This document shows positions 48,249 through 56,076 of a DNA stretch of 64,000 bases, in pieces (positions within the stretch are counted from its first letter, which is position 1; the number at the start of each line of letters is the position of its first letter). This DNA comes from Planctomycetota bacterium (lineage in GTDB: Bacteria > Planctomycetota > Phycisphaerae > UBA1845 > UTPLA1): the NCBI GenBank assembly GCA_003576905.1, contig QEVG01000019.1, positions 1-64,000 on the forward strand. Reading direction: 5' to 3'. Under the pieces are notes generated by a model, which saw only the letters and a list, made by a program, of their open reading frames with translations, had not been told where the DNA came from and did no database searches. The position numbers and the translations under genes are program-made.

Positions 48249-48526
48249 CGCGGGTCCTCCGAAAGGTGGACGCCGTCCACGATGCCGATGATCGTATGAT
48301 CGACCGGGACAAACCAGGGGTCCAAGGCCAGCGCGGCTTCACGACCACCCTCGTAATAGATGAGTTCGCCGGGGCCGGCCATGCGCGTGGCATCGCTGCA
48401 CACGATGGGCGAGCCTGCGGGCTTCTCTTCCTTCGAGAGCGGCTGAACCAGAAGCATGGGCACGCCGGCGAGACCCTCGTATACGATGCACGGAACGACC
48501 GTACCGATGACGCGGCCCAGGTGCAT
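48245..48526 (-). CDS. BMC-P (EutN/CcmL) shell pentamer protein 2, divergent
   Basis: 93 residues starting MHLGRVIGTVVPCIVYEG and ending TIIGIVDGVHLSEDPR, which fixes the EutN fold. The central loop differs from its sisters: VCSDATRMAGPGELIYYEGG replaces DAVGAGVGE, and two cysteines (in VPCIV and IVCSD) are present. It may make a distinct vertex. Its start overlaps the end of the BMC-T gene by one base and its end overlaps the next BMC-P gene by four. Confidence 0.9.
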   Translation of the reverse strand: MHLGRVIGTVVPCIVYEGLAGVPMLLVQPLSKEEKPAGSPIVCSDATRMAGPGELIYYEGGREAALALDPWFVPVDHTIIGIVDGVHLSEDPR

Positions 48527-49107
48527 CAGCGGCCCTCCGAGAAGAAGGTCGATTGCTTAAGCACTCCGCGCAGTTCGGCGTCGAGCCGCGGAATGACGGC
48601 CGTGCACACGGTGATGTTTCTGTACGCGATGCGACTCGCGCCGATTTCGATGGCGGCCTCGACGTCTGCCTGAAGACCGGCGAAGTGAGCCAGGCCCTTG
48701 CCGTGGAGGCCGTCGCCAAGGCGGATTCGGACCATCGCCACGTTTGCTCCTTTTACGGCGGCGTCGGCGGCTTCGACGACGGCGGACATGGTCTGCGTTT
48801 CGATGACACCGAGGGTATCGGCGGACCAGTCACCGGCCTTGTCGAGTATCGCGTCGTACACGGTGGGGTCCACGTCGGGCAGCAGGACGCGATCCATGAC
48901 GGCATCGGCCCCGACGCGCAGGCCCTCGACGTATGACTCTTCGACCGCCGCCACCTGGCCGGCGAAAAGGACCGCGAACTTGCCGGGGTGGAGCGTGCCG
49001 GTGCGGATCAACTCGATCGGCGCCTTCTTGACGATGGCGTCCGACGCGCGCGTACCGGCCGCGATGCTGGAGTACTCGATGAGTGCTAGGGCGGGCTGGG
49101 TCGGCAC
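48526..49107 (-). CDS. PduT-like BMC-T trimer with histidine in place of Fe-S cysteine
   Basis: GTG 49107 has GAGG five bases upstream and gives MPTQPALALIEYSSIAAG, the usual start for this class; a TTG at 49122 is less likely. It has two BMC domains in tandem (1-~92 and ~97-193): ALALIEYSSIAAG and TLGVIETQTMSAVVEAADAA. The first pore loop is TLHPGKFAVLFAG. PduT has CPGKF here, whose cysteine binds a [4Fe-4S] cluster at the trimer centre; this protein has His40. The second loop (GDGLHGKGLAHF) has His135 and His141. It is a shell facet protein whose pore could bind a metal or let a redox partner act. It starts 7 bases after the dehydrogenase stop. Confidence 0.88.
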   Translation of the reverse strand: MPTQPALALIEYSSIAAGTRASDAIVKKAPIELIRTGTLHPGKFAVLFAGQVAAVEESYVEGLRVGADAVMDRVLLPDVDPTVYDAILDKAGDWSADTLGVIETQTMSAVVEAADAAVKGANVAMVRIRLGDGLHGKGLAHFAGLQADVEAAIEIGASRIAYRNITVCTAVIPRLDAELRGVLKQSTFFSEGR

Positions 49108-49114
49108 GAAGACC

Positions 49115-50575
49115 TCATACAATCCGGAAATGGTCCTTCAAGACACACCGGCGTTCGCGCGAGAAGGAACGCGGATCGGTGAGTCCTTCGCCGGTGGGGC
49201 TGGCAATCGAAAACGAACTGTAGCCTTCTCCGCCTTCGCCGAGCCCGGCGTAGATCGGGGCGTTCTTGACGAAAATGCTGACGTTTATATCGCGGGCCAT
49301 GCGGCTCAGATTGCCCAGATGCATCGAGTGCATGGCGGCCGAATGCCCGAAGCGGTGCTCGGCGGCGATGGCGAGGTCGATCGCCTCGTCGGCGGAGGCC
49401 ACACGGGCGACCGGCAGGACGGGCATGAGCTGTTCGGTCCAGATAAGCGGGTGATCGACGGGCACATCGACGACGGCGAGTCGAACGGTGTCCGGCACGC
49501 GCATGCCGATCTGCTCGAGAATGACGTTGGCGTTCCTGCCGACCCATTTCTTGTTGGTGACGCCCGGCTTTCGGGGGCCGCGGGTCTCCTCGAAGATGAC
49601 TTTTTCAATGGCGGAGGTTTGCGGGCCGGTGAGGACAACGGCGCCGGCGGCTTCCATGGCCTTGAGGAGCCGGTCGGCGACGGACTGTACGACGAAGACT
49701 TCTTTCTCATCGGTGCAGACGACGTTGTTGTCGAACGACGCACCCAGGACAATGTCGCGGCCGGCCTGCTCGATGACAGCCGTCTCATCGACGACCACCG
49801 GCGGGTTGCCGGGCCCCGCGCACACGGCGCGCTTGCCGCTGGCCATCGCGGCCTTGACGACGCCGGGGCCGCCGGTCACGACGAGCAGGCGGATGCCCTT
49901 GTGCTGCATCAGCTCCTGCGCGCTCTCAATGGTCGGCTCGGCCATGGCGGTCACGATGTTGGGCGGACCGCCGGCGCGAATAATGGCCTCATTGATGAGC
50001 CCGACGTTTCGGCACGAGACACGCTTCGCGTTTGGATGGACGTTGAAGACGACGGTGTTGCCCGCCGAAATCATGCCGATCGTGTTGCAGATAATCGTGG
50101 AGGTCGGATTGGTGGTCGGCGTGATGGCGGCGATGACGCCGAAGGGCGCCCGCTCGATGACCGTGAGCCCGTCGTCGCCGGACCAGGCGCGCGGCTCGAG
50201 AGCCTCCGGGCCGGGGGTCTTGCGTGTCACGAGGCGGTTCTTGATGATCTTGTCCTCGACGCGGCCGAGGCCGGTCTCCTCGCGGGCCTCGCGTGCCAGG
50301 CTGATGGCATGAGCCATCATGGACTCGCGAATCGAGGCGATGATGACCTTCCGCTTTTCAAGGCCGAGCTTCGAGAACGCGGAGAAGGCCGTGTGTGCCG
50401 CGGCCACGCATTCGTCGATGGTCCGGAACACGCCCATCGGAAGCGCGCCCTCTCGGGCAAGGGACTCGCGGACGGAATCGCCCAGCGACGGAGCCGGCGG
50501 CGCACCCGCGGCGCGCATGCGTTCGGCGACGCGCCGGGCAATGGCATCGATCTGTGAATCCGACAATGCGGACAT
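49115..50575 (-). CDS. CoA-acylating aldehyde dehydrogenase, PduP/EutE type, BMC cargo
   Basis: ATG 50575 follows AGGAAG; the frame upstream is spurious. 486 residues. Residues ~4-20 (LSDSQIDAIARRVAERM) form an amphipathic helix like the encapsulation peptide of PduP, joined by a P/A-rich linker. The Rossmann part has FGVIAAITPTTNPTSTIICN, and the catalytic cysteine is Cys287 in NNVVCTDEKE, followed by typical PduP/EutE sequence to KDHFRIV. It converts an aldehyde, NAD and CoA to acyl-CoA and NADH. It is the only enzyme in the operon, so the organelle probably handles a toxic or volatile aldehyde. The CoA-recycling enzyme is not encoded here. Confidence 0.93.
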   Translation of the reverse strand: MSALSDSQIDAIARRVAERMRAAGAPPAPSLGDSVRESLAREGALPMGVFRTIDECVAAAHTAFSAFSKLGLEKRKVIIASIRESMMAHAISLAREAREETGLGRVEDKIIKNRLVTRKTPGPEALEPRAWSGDDGLTVIERAPFGVIAAITPTTNPTSTIICNTIGMISAGNTVVFNVHPNAKRVSCRNVGLINEAIIRAGGPPNIVTAMAEPTIESAQELMQHKGIRLLVVTGGPGVVKAAMASGKRAVCAGPGNPPVVVDETAVIEQAGRDIVLGASFDNNVVCTDEKEVFVVQSVADRLLKAMEAAGAVVLTGPQTSAIEKVIFEETRGPRKPGVTNKKWVGRNANVILEQIGMRVPDTVRLAVVDVPVDHPLIWTEQLMPVLPVARVASADEAIDLAIAAEHRFGHSAAMHSMHLGNLSRMARDINVSIFVKNAPIYAGLGEGGEGYSSFSIASPTGEGLTDPRSFSRERRCVLKDHFRIV

Positions 50576-50688
50576 GACGAACTTCCTGGGGCGGTCGTGT
50601 GTCTCGTCGGTCGAGCGGTGCCGTGCCGGCGGGCTCCCGAAGCGCCGGGGCGTCGCGTACGCCCCCCGGCGCCAATCCGCCGCGGCCG

Positions 50689-50976
50689 CTATTTCTTGTA
50701 CTTCAGATCTCCGCCGACCTCCCACTGATCGACAATGGCCATGATCACGGCGTCGACCGGCCGCTTGTCGGTGGCCACGGTCTGGCGCGCGCTGGAGCCG
50801 CTGGCGTACAGGACCATCTCGCCGACGCCGGCCCCGACGGCATCTGCCGCGACGACCAGGGGGCCGCTGGGCTTGCCATCGAGATCGACCCCGCGGAGGA
50901 GCAGAAACTTCAGCCCCGAAAGGCTTGCTTCCTTCCGCGTGGAGACGACGGTACCGATGACCTGGGCCAGTAGCAC
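50689..50976 (-). CDS. BMC-P (EutN/CcmL) shell pentamer protein 3
   Basis: GTG 50976 with GGGGA upstream gives [19 protein letters not shown], the standard EutN start; a TTG at 50991 would add five residues. Conserved parts follow: [43 protein letters not shown] and [13 protein letters not shown]. It is the closest of the three to typical EutN/CcmL. It lies between the BMC-H and dehydrogenase genes. Confidence 0.92.
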   Translation of the reverse strand: MLLAQVIGTVVSTRKEASLSGLKFLLLRGVDLDGKPSGPLVVAADAVGAGVGEMVLYASGSSARQTVATDKRPVDAVIMAIVDQWEVGGDLKYKK

Positions 50977-51069
50977 GAGAACGATCCCCAAAATCCGGGT
51001 GAACGGCGCGGCTCCGATGCCGTTAACGGACGCGACGGGCCGGCGGCCGCCTGAATCCCCGGCGCTGAA

Positions 51070-51375
51070 TCAACCCTTGGCCGCCTTCCGAGCCTGCTCG
51101 GCACGTCCGAGCGGAAGCGCGGTATCGACGTTGGTGTGCGGGCGGGCGATGACATGGACGGAAACAACTTCGCCGACGCGGGCGGCTGCGGCCTGTCCGG
51201 CGTCGCACGCGGCCTTCACGGCGGCGACGTCTCCGCGGACGATGGCCGTGACGTACCCGCCGCCGATCTTTTCGTAACCGACCAGCTCAACGCGGGCGGC
51301 CTTAACCATGGCATCGGAAGCCTCGACCATCGCGGCGAAGCCCCGTGTTTCGATCATCCCCAATGCGTCCGTCAT
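51070..51375 (-). CDS. BMC-H shell hexamer protein
   Basis: 101 residues from ATG 51375, ten bases after a strong GGAGG. It is a single BMC domain: [28 protein letters not shown]-type helix, and the pore loop [19 protein letters not shown]. The C-terminus runs [18 protein letters not shown]. From memory it is close to the Haliangium ochraceum BMC-H. It is the only hexamer gene, so it should make most of the facets. The pore KIGGG resembles PduA/EutM types that pass small polar molecules. Confidence 0.95.
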   Translation of the reverse strand: MTDALGMIETRGFAAMVEASDAMVKAARVELVGYEKIGGGYVTAIVRGDVAAVKAACDAGQAAAARVGEVVSVHVIARPHTNVDTALPLGRAEQARKAAKG

Positions 51376-51446
51376 CGCAGAAAACCTCCGACCGTCTGTG
51401 CGGTCAAATCAAGATATCGCCGTGAAGCGCGCAGTCGGCGCGGCTC

Positions 51447-52079
51447 CTAATGGTGTTTTTTCTCCGGAACGCGCCCCGTCACTTCCCCGATCGCCTGCTC
51501 GGCCGCGCGGTAGGCGACGTCCACGTCGCGTTCCTCGCCCCCGAGATAGACGCGGCCGAAGCTGCCGAACGTGCGGACCTCGAGAATGTTGATCTCGGCG
51601 GCCTTCTCGGCCTCGTTGGCCGCGAGGGCCGCATAGGCCGCCGGCTCCAGCTCCATCACATAGAGCGTGTGGCCCGGAAGAATCATGTTGCCGTGACGCA
51701 TGCGGTTGATGAGCTGTGTCTGGTAGGCGTCAACGTTGCGGATGACCTGGCTCGACAGCACGCGCGGCTTGTGGCGGTCCTCCTCCTTGATGCCGAGGGT
51801 CTCCAGGATGGAACGCCCGGCGGCGCGGATGTCCGCCTGGCTTTCCGAGTGAATCTCGAGCATGCCGTAGAGTCGCTCGACAATCTGCATGCCGGGCGTG
51901 ACCCGCGTGCTCTTCAGGGCGATGTCGGTGATGCGATTGATTTCGATGCCGGGTGAAATCTCGACATAGAGCGAGGCCATGCGCGGCACGGGCAGGAATC
52001 CCTGCGCGACGGTCGCGATGAACGACGCGAACTGTGGCTGCATGCTGTCGAGGAAAACGTATGAACGCAGGTCCACCAT
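51447..52079 (-). CDS. Long BMC-T shell protein of the Haliangium T2/T3 (double-layer) type
   Basis: ATG 52079 gives 210 residues; 26 residues of spurious frame lie upstream. The sequence [20 protein letters not shown], then [51 protein letters not shown] and [20 protein letters not shown] agrees part by part with what I recall of H. ochraceum BMC-T2/T3. Those trimers stack face to face and have gated pores large enough for cofactors or larger substrates. It is the first gene of the operon and is divergent from the membrane protein gene at 52263, so the promoter should lie in 52080-52262. Confidence 0.88.
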   Translation of the reverse strand: MVDLRSYVFLDSMQPQFASFIATVAQGFLPVPRMASLYVEISPGIEINRITDIALKSTRVTPGMQIVERLYGMLEIHSESQADIRAAGRSILETLGIKEEDRHKPRVLSSQVIRNVDAYQTQLINRMRHGNMILPGHTLYVMELEPAAYAALAANEAEKAAEINILEVRTFGSFGRVYLGGEERDVDVAYRAAEQAIGEVTGRVPEKKHH

Positions 52080-52262
52080 GGCGGTATCCGTCGGGCGACA
52101 GTCCTGATTTTTACGTCTGACGCCCGGCGGTTCAAAAGAGCGTGTGCGGGCGACCAAGCAAGTCGGACACGGTAGAGCCAGATTGACGGGATGTCAATTC
52201 CGGCTCATGCTCAATCGTTGACGAGTCGGCCCCGTGGCATGGGGCGGAGACGAGGTTTGCAG

Positions 52263-54569
52263 ATGCATTCCAGCGCGGAAACGAAGGTTCCGGGACAGTC
52301 GCAGGGCGCACGGGTTGCATCGTCGCGGGTCGGTGTGTGTGCCCTGGCGGCCGTCGGCCTGCTGCTGGCTGCGGCGTCGTTCCGGTGCATCTGGAACACC
52401 GATTTCTGGTGGCAGTACAAGACGGGTGAGCTGGTCGCGAAGAACGGCATTCCAACGCAGGATGTGTTCTCGTACACGAAGACCGGGGCGGAGTGGATCG
52501 AGCTGCGCTGGCTGTTCTGCTATGCCACGTATGGCCTGATGGATCGCTTCGGCGCGGCGGGCGTCGTGGTGATGCAGTGGGTGGTCATGACGCTGACGTT
52601 TGGGCTGCTGGCGACCCATCCGGCGGCGCGGAAGGCGCCGGTAACTACGGCAGCCGTGATGATGCTGGCCATCCTGACGGCAAGCCAGCGCTTTCAGTGC
52701 CGCCCGGAGCAGGTAACGTACCTGTTTCTCGCGGTGTACATCGTCCTGATTGAAAAGATTCGCGCAGGGCGTCGGCGCTGGGCGTATGCGTTGCCCGTGC
52801 TTCAGGTCGTGTGGACGAATGCGCATACGGTATTCATTCTTGGCCCGCTCCTGGTGGGCGCATGGCTGGTTGATGCGTTGTTGCGACGCGCATTGGGCGG
52901 TGGCGCGAACTCACGTTCGGAGGGTAAAGTGGAGCCCGCGCCGCGACTGGCCGCCATTACGCTCGCGGCGACGGTCGGGGCGTGCTTTGTAAACCCCTAC
53001 GGCTGGCGGGGTTTCCTGTTTCCGTTCTTGCTGGCGTCGGAAATTCACACAACGGCGTTCAAGCGATACATCGCCGAACTGGCCGGGACATTCAGCTTCA
53101 GCCAGACCTACTCGGCGGTTTTCTTTTTCGAGGCGCTGCTGGCGGTGTGCGTCGTAAGCTGCCTGATGAACATCCGCCGGCTGGATTACTTTCTGCTGAT
53201 CTCGGCAGCCTGCCTCGGCTATCTTTCGGTGACGGCTATTCGTAACCTGCCGTTGTTTTCAATCGCCGCGGTGCCGCTGGTGGTGCATAACGCAGCGTCG
53301 TCTGGCGCATGGGCGCGGCTGCACAAGGGAAAACTACGCGGGTGCGCGGCCGCGTCCATTGTGGCGATCTGTCTCGTCGGCACGTGGAGCATGGCGACGG
53401 ACCGGTTCAACGCCTGGCAGAACGACACCAACCGGTTCGGGCTGTCCCTCGCGCCGAATCGCTACCCGGTCGCCGCGGCCCAGTTCATAAGGGATAACGG
53501 GCTCTCCGGACCAGTGTTCAACACGATGATGGAAGGGTCGTACCTGCTTTCGCGGGATATACGGGTGTACATCGATCCGCGACTGGAGGTCTACGGAGAG
53601 AGATTCTTCGACGACTACATGCGCATGCTAGTGGACGGGCCGTTTTGGGAGGCGAAGGCGAAAGAGTGTGGATTTCGCGTGGTTGTTGTTGATCTGGGCA
53701 GCACGGCGCTGGGAATACTGTCCGGACGGTCGGAGTGGGGGCTGGTCTTTTTCGATGATGTCGCGGCGGTCTTTGTCCATCGCGCTGCGCGCGGCGGCGT
53801 GCCGGTCATCGGCCGCGACGTGGGCTTCGAGCCGTTCGTCGAGCGTCTGCGGTCCGGCCTGCCGGAGGTCCGGCCAATCGCCGACACGCCGTGGTATGCC
53901 CGGGTCTCGTCGCCGCATGCCGCGCACCGTGTCGCAATTTTTCTGCTGAATATGGGTCAGTACGCCCTGGCGGAGCATTTGGTGGATGACGCGATCCGCA
54001 TCGACCCTGGGCTCGCGGTCCTGCACGCCACGCGGGCGAAGATCATGGATCAGCTCGGGCGGCTGGAGGACGCGATCGCGGCCTACCGCGCGGCGGCCGA
54101 GCTGAATCCGGACGATGCGGTGACGCGCGGGCTACTGGGACGGCGGCTGTTTACGAAAAACGAGTTCGAGCCGGCGCGTCTGCATCTGGAAGCGTCGGTC
54201 GCGGGGCTTCCGGACAATGCCGTCAACTGGGCGCTGCTGTGCCGCATCTACCTTCAGCAACGGAAGCTCAACGAAGCGCTGGCAGCGTCGCGGCGGTCGA
54301 TTGCCGGAGACCCCGGCAATGTCATGTACCGCAAGGACCTCGCGAAGGTACTGGCGGCGCGGCGGGAGATCGGGCCGATGGTGGACGCCTTTGTGACGGC
54401 GGCCCGTATGGCCCCTGAGGATTGCTCCATCTGGCGCGACCTGGTCTACGTGCTGCTCGAGTTCGGGCAGCCCGAGCGGGCACGAGAGGTTCTGGGCCAG
54501 GTGCCCGTGACCTGCGCGAATGCGCCGGAAATCGTCGAGCTTCGCGGGCGCGTTCCGGGCGGGTCGTAA
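52263..54569 (+). CDS. Multi-spanning GT-C-like membrane protein with C-terminal TPRs
   Basis: ATG 52263 follows GAGG by nine bases; the frame from 52191 is longer without support. About ten hydrophobic helices occupy residues 20-410. The motif NTDFWWQYKTGELVAKNGIP followed by DVFSYTKTGAEWIELRWL matches a widespread family of GT-C-like proteins (acidic residue in the first loop, lipid-linked sugar donors in relatives). A soluble domain follows, with YIDPRLEVYGERFFDDYMRM, then TPR repeats at ~575-760. The role is probably in envelope glycan or protein modification; no substrate can be named. Confidence 0.75.
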   Translation: MHSSAETKVPGQSQGARVASSRVGVCALAAVGLLLAAASFRCIWNTDFWWQYKTGELVAKNGIPTQDVFSYTKTGAEWIELRWLFCYATYGLMDRFGAAGVVVMQWVVMTLTFGLLATHPAARKAPVTTAAVMMLAILTASQRFQCRPEQVTYLFLAVYIVLIEKIRAGRRRWAYALPVLQVVWTNAHTVFILGPLLVGAWLVDALLRRALGGGANSRSEGKVEPAPRLAAITLAATVGACFVNPYGWRGFLFPFLLASEIHTTAFKRYIAELAGTFSFSQTYSAVFFFEALLAVCVVSCLMNIRRLDYFLLISAACLGYLSVTAIRNLPLFSIAAVPLVVHNAASSGAWARLHKGKLRGCAAASIVAICLVGTWSMATDRFNAWQNDTNRFGLSLAPNRYPVAAAQFIRDNGLSGPVFNTMMEGSYLLSRDIRVYIDPRLEVYGERFFDDYMRMLVDGPFWEAKAKECGFRVVVVDLGSTALGILSGRSEWGLVFFDDVAAVFVHRAARGGVPVIGRDVGFEPFVERLRSGLPEVRPIADTPWYARVSSPHAAHRVAIFLLNMGQYALAEHLVDDAIRIDPGLAVLHATRAKIMDQLGRLEDAIAAYRAAAELNPDDAVTRGLLGRRLFTKNEFEPARLHLEASVAGLPDNAVNWALLCRIYLQQRKLNEALAASRRSIAGDPGNVMYRKDLAKVLAARREIGPMVDAFVTAARMAPEDCSIWRDLVYVLLEFGQPERAREVLGQVPVTCANAPEIVELRGRVPGGS

Positions 54570-54662
54570 CAAGAGTGGTCAGGTTCCCGAGAGAGGGGCG
54601 CAGGGCGCCCGCTCATTGATCACCGTGACGCGCGCGTCGGCACGGTCGCCCGCGCCTATGCA

Positions 54663-55994
54663 TCAACCGACTTCCAGGGCCATGACTGTCTTGCGATCTC
54701 GGAGGTAAAGCCGGTTGCCGACGAGCGTGGGAGCGCTCCAGGCCGGGGCCTCGAGCAGCCGGGTCTTGCTCACCACTTTCATCTCTTTTGGATTTGCCTC
54801 GACCAGCATGAGATTCCCCTCGTCGTCGAGCACGATGAACCTTTCGCCGATCACGATGCACTTGGGACCTGGCACTCCGCGCTCCTGCCAGGCGATCTCG
54901 CCGTTCTCGACGCTGACGGCTGTGATGAGCTTCACGTTTTCCCCGGCGCTGTTCGGGCCATAGATGAACTCGCCCACGCGCACCGGGTTGGATAGGCCGC
55001 CGCGGATTTTCTTGTTGGTCCACATGTCGGTGGCCATGATTTTCCCGTCGGCGGACCTCGCCAGCTTGACGACGCGGCCGCCGGCGGTGTCACCGCCATT
55101 GACGAAGAAGAGACGGTTGCCGCTGCACCAGAGCGGCGTGGCGATCGTCGAGCCGAACTGATTCTTGTGTTCCAGGCTCCAGTGGAGTTCCCCGGTCTTC
55201 GGGCAGACGCCGATGATGTCCTTGCTCATGTAGGCGACGAGATGATCCTGTCCGTCGACGTTGACGAGGATGGGCGATGAGTAGCTGCATTCATAGTCCG
55301 TGGCCTGCCAGGCGGTTTTTCCGGTGGCCTGGTCGAATGCGGTAACTCCGTGGCCTTTGCCCCCGGTGAGGACAATGACGGTGTCGCCATAGGCGATGGG
55401 GCTGGTGGCCCAGCCGAACATCTGGTAGGTCGCGCCGATTTCCCTGTACAGGTCGCGCGTCCAGAGAAGTTTTCCGCTGTGCGCGTCGAGGCAGTTGAGG
55501 ATCCCGGTGAAGCCGATGGCGTACAGTCGCCCGTTGACCAGGAGCGGGGTCGAGTTTGGGCCGGTGCCGAATTTCGTGACCTGCGGCTCGGTCTTTTTCT
55601 TGCCGGTCTCCATGTCGATGACGTCGGTTTCCGTGGACAGGTACGGCGCGGCGTACTTGTATTCCCAGCGGGTGGCGCCGGTTTCAGCGCTCAAGGCGAC
55701 GACGGCGTCGTGCTCGGCATCGGCGCGGTACATCGTGTAAAGGGTGTGGCCGTCGGTGACGATCGTGGAGAAGCCGTCGCCGAGTTCGCGGCTCCAGAGT
55801 TTCTTCGGTCCCGGTTCGGGCCATGCGGGCGCAACCTGCGGCTCGACGGCGGTGAAGTCGCGATGCGGGCCGCCCCACTGGTTCCAGGCGCCCTTGTGCG
55901 GCGCCGGGGCGCAGCCGCCGGCGAAGAGCAGGGCGAGGCCGGCGATGCGCAGCTGTGCGGAACGGGGACCGACGAAGGATCGCGCGTGGTGCAT
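54663..55994 (-). CDS. PQQ-type beta-propeller lipoprotein
   Basis: ATG 55994 starts a lipoprotein signal (RIAGLALLFAGGCAP, lipid cysteine in FAGGC). The rest consists of eight-bladed PQQ-like repeats, for example VVALSAETGATRWEYKY, LNCLDAHSGKLLWTRDL, VTAFDQATGKTAWQATD and ITAVSVENGEIAWQERG, as in BamB and planctomycete PQQ-binding-like proteins. The dehydrogenase metal and disulfide features of quinoprotein alcohol dehydrogenases were not seen, so a structural or binding role in the periplasm is more likely than catalysis. Confidence 0.85.
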   Translation of the reverse strand: MHHARSFVGPRSAQLRIAGLALLFAGGCAPAPHKGAWNQWGGPHRDFTAVEPQVAPAWPEPGPKKLWSRELGDGFSTIVTDGHTLYTMYRADAEHDAVVALSAETGATRWEYKYAAPYLSTETDVIDMETGKKKTEPQVTKFGTGPNSTPLLVNGRLYAIGFTGILNCLDAHSGKLLWTRDLYREIGATYQMFGWATSPIAYGDTVIVLTGGKGHGVTAFDQATGKTAWQATDYECSYSSPILVNVDGQDHLVAYMSKDIIGVCPKTGELHWSLEHKNQFGSTIATPLWCSGNRLFFVNGGDTAGGRVVKLARSADGKIMATDMWTNKKIRGGLSNPVRVGEFIYGPNSAGENVKLITAVSVENGEIAWQERGVPGPKCIVIGERFIVLDDEGNLMLVEANPKEMKVVSKTRLLEAPAWSAPTLVGNRLYLRDRKTVMALEVG

Positions 55995-56076
55995 GGGCCA
56001 GGAACTCCGTTTGAGGGGTGTCTTTTCTCCGACTCGGAAAGACAAAGCATCCCGCGTTACCGCGGCGCTGTCAATG

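Larger units (their letters stand above)
47964..52079 (-). other. Bacterial microcompartment (BMC) operon, seven genes
   Basis: Order of transcription: long BMC-T, BMC-H, BMC-P, acylating aldehyde dehydrogenase, PduT-like BMC-T, BMC-P, BMC-P. The gaps are 71, 93, 113 and 7 bases, then overlaps of 1 and 4 bases, so it reads as one operon. All three shell classes needed for a closed polyhedral shell are present. No signature enzyme, aldolase, PduL/Pta, alcohol dehydrogenase or dedicated regulator is encoded within it. Confidence 0.88.

Noticed and set aside
48698-50557. 619-codon open frame antisense to the aldehyde dehydrogenase
   Set aside because: Shadow of a high-GC gene; the translation is low in complexity and has no family motif, while the sense strand encodes a clear PduP/EutE enzyme.
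47964-52079. Classical PVM fucose/rhamnose microcompartment
   Set aside because: Aldolase, PduL-type enzyme and lactate-dehydrogenase-like genes of that locus are absent, and two BMC-T genes are present, which does not fit.
54663-55994. Quinoprotein alcohol dehydrogenase supplying the microcompartment
   Set aside because: Only PQQ-type propeller repeats are present; the catalytic and metal-binding features were not seen, and the protein is a lipoprotein outside the cytoplasm.
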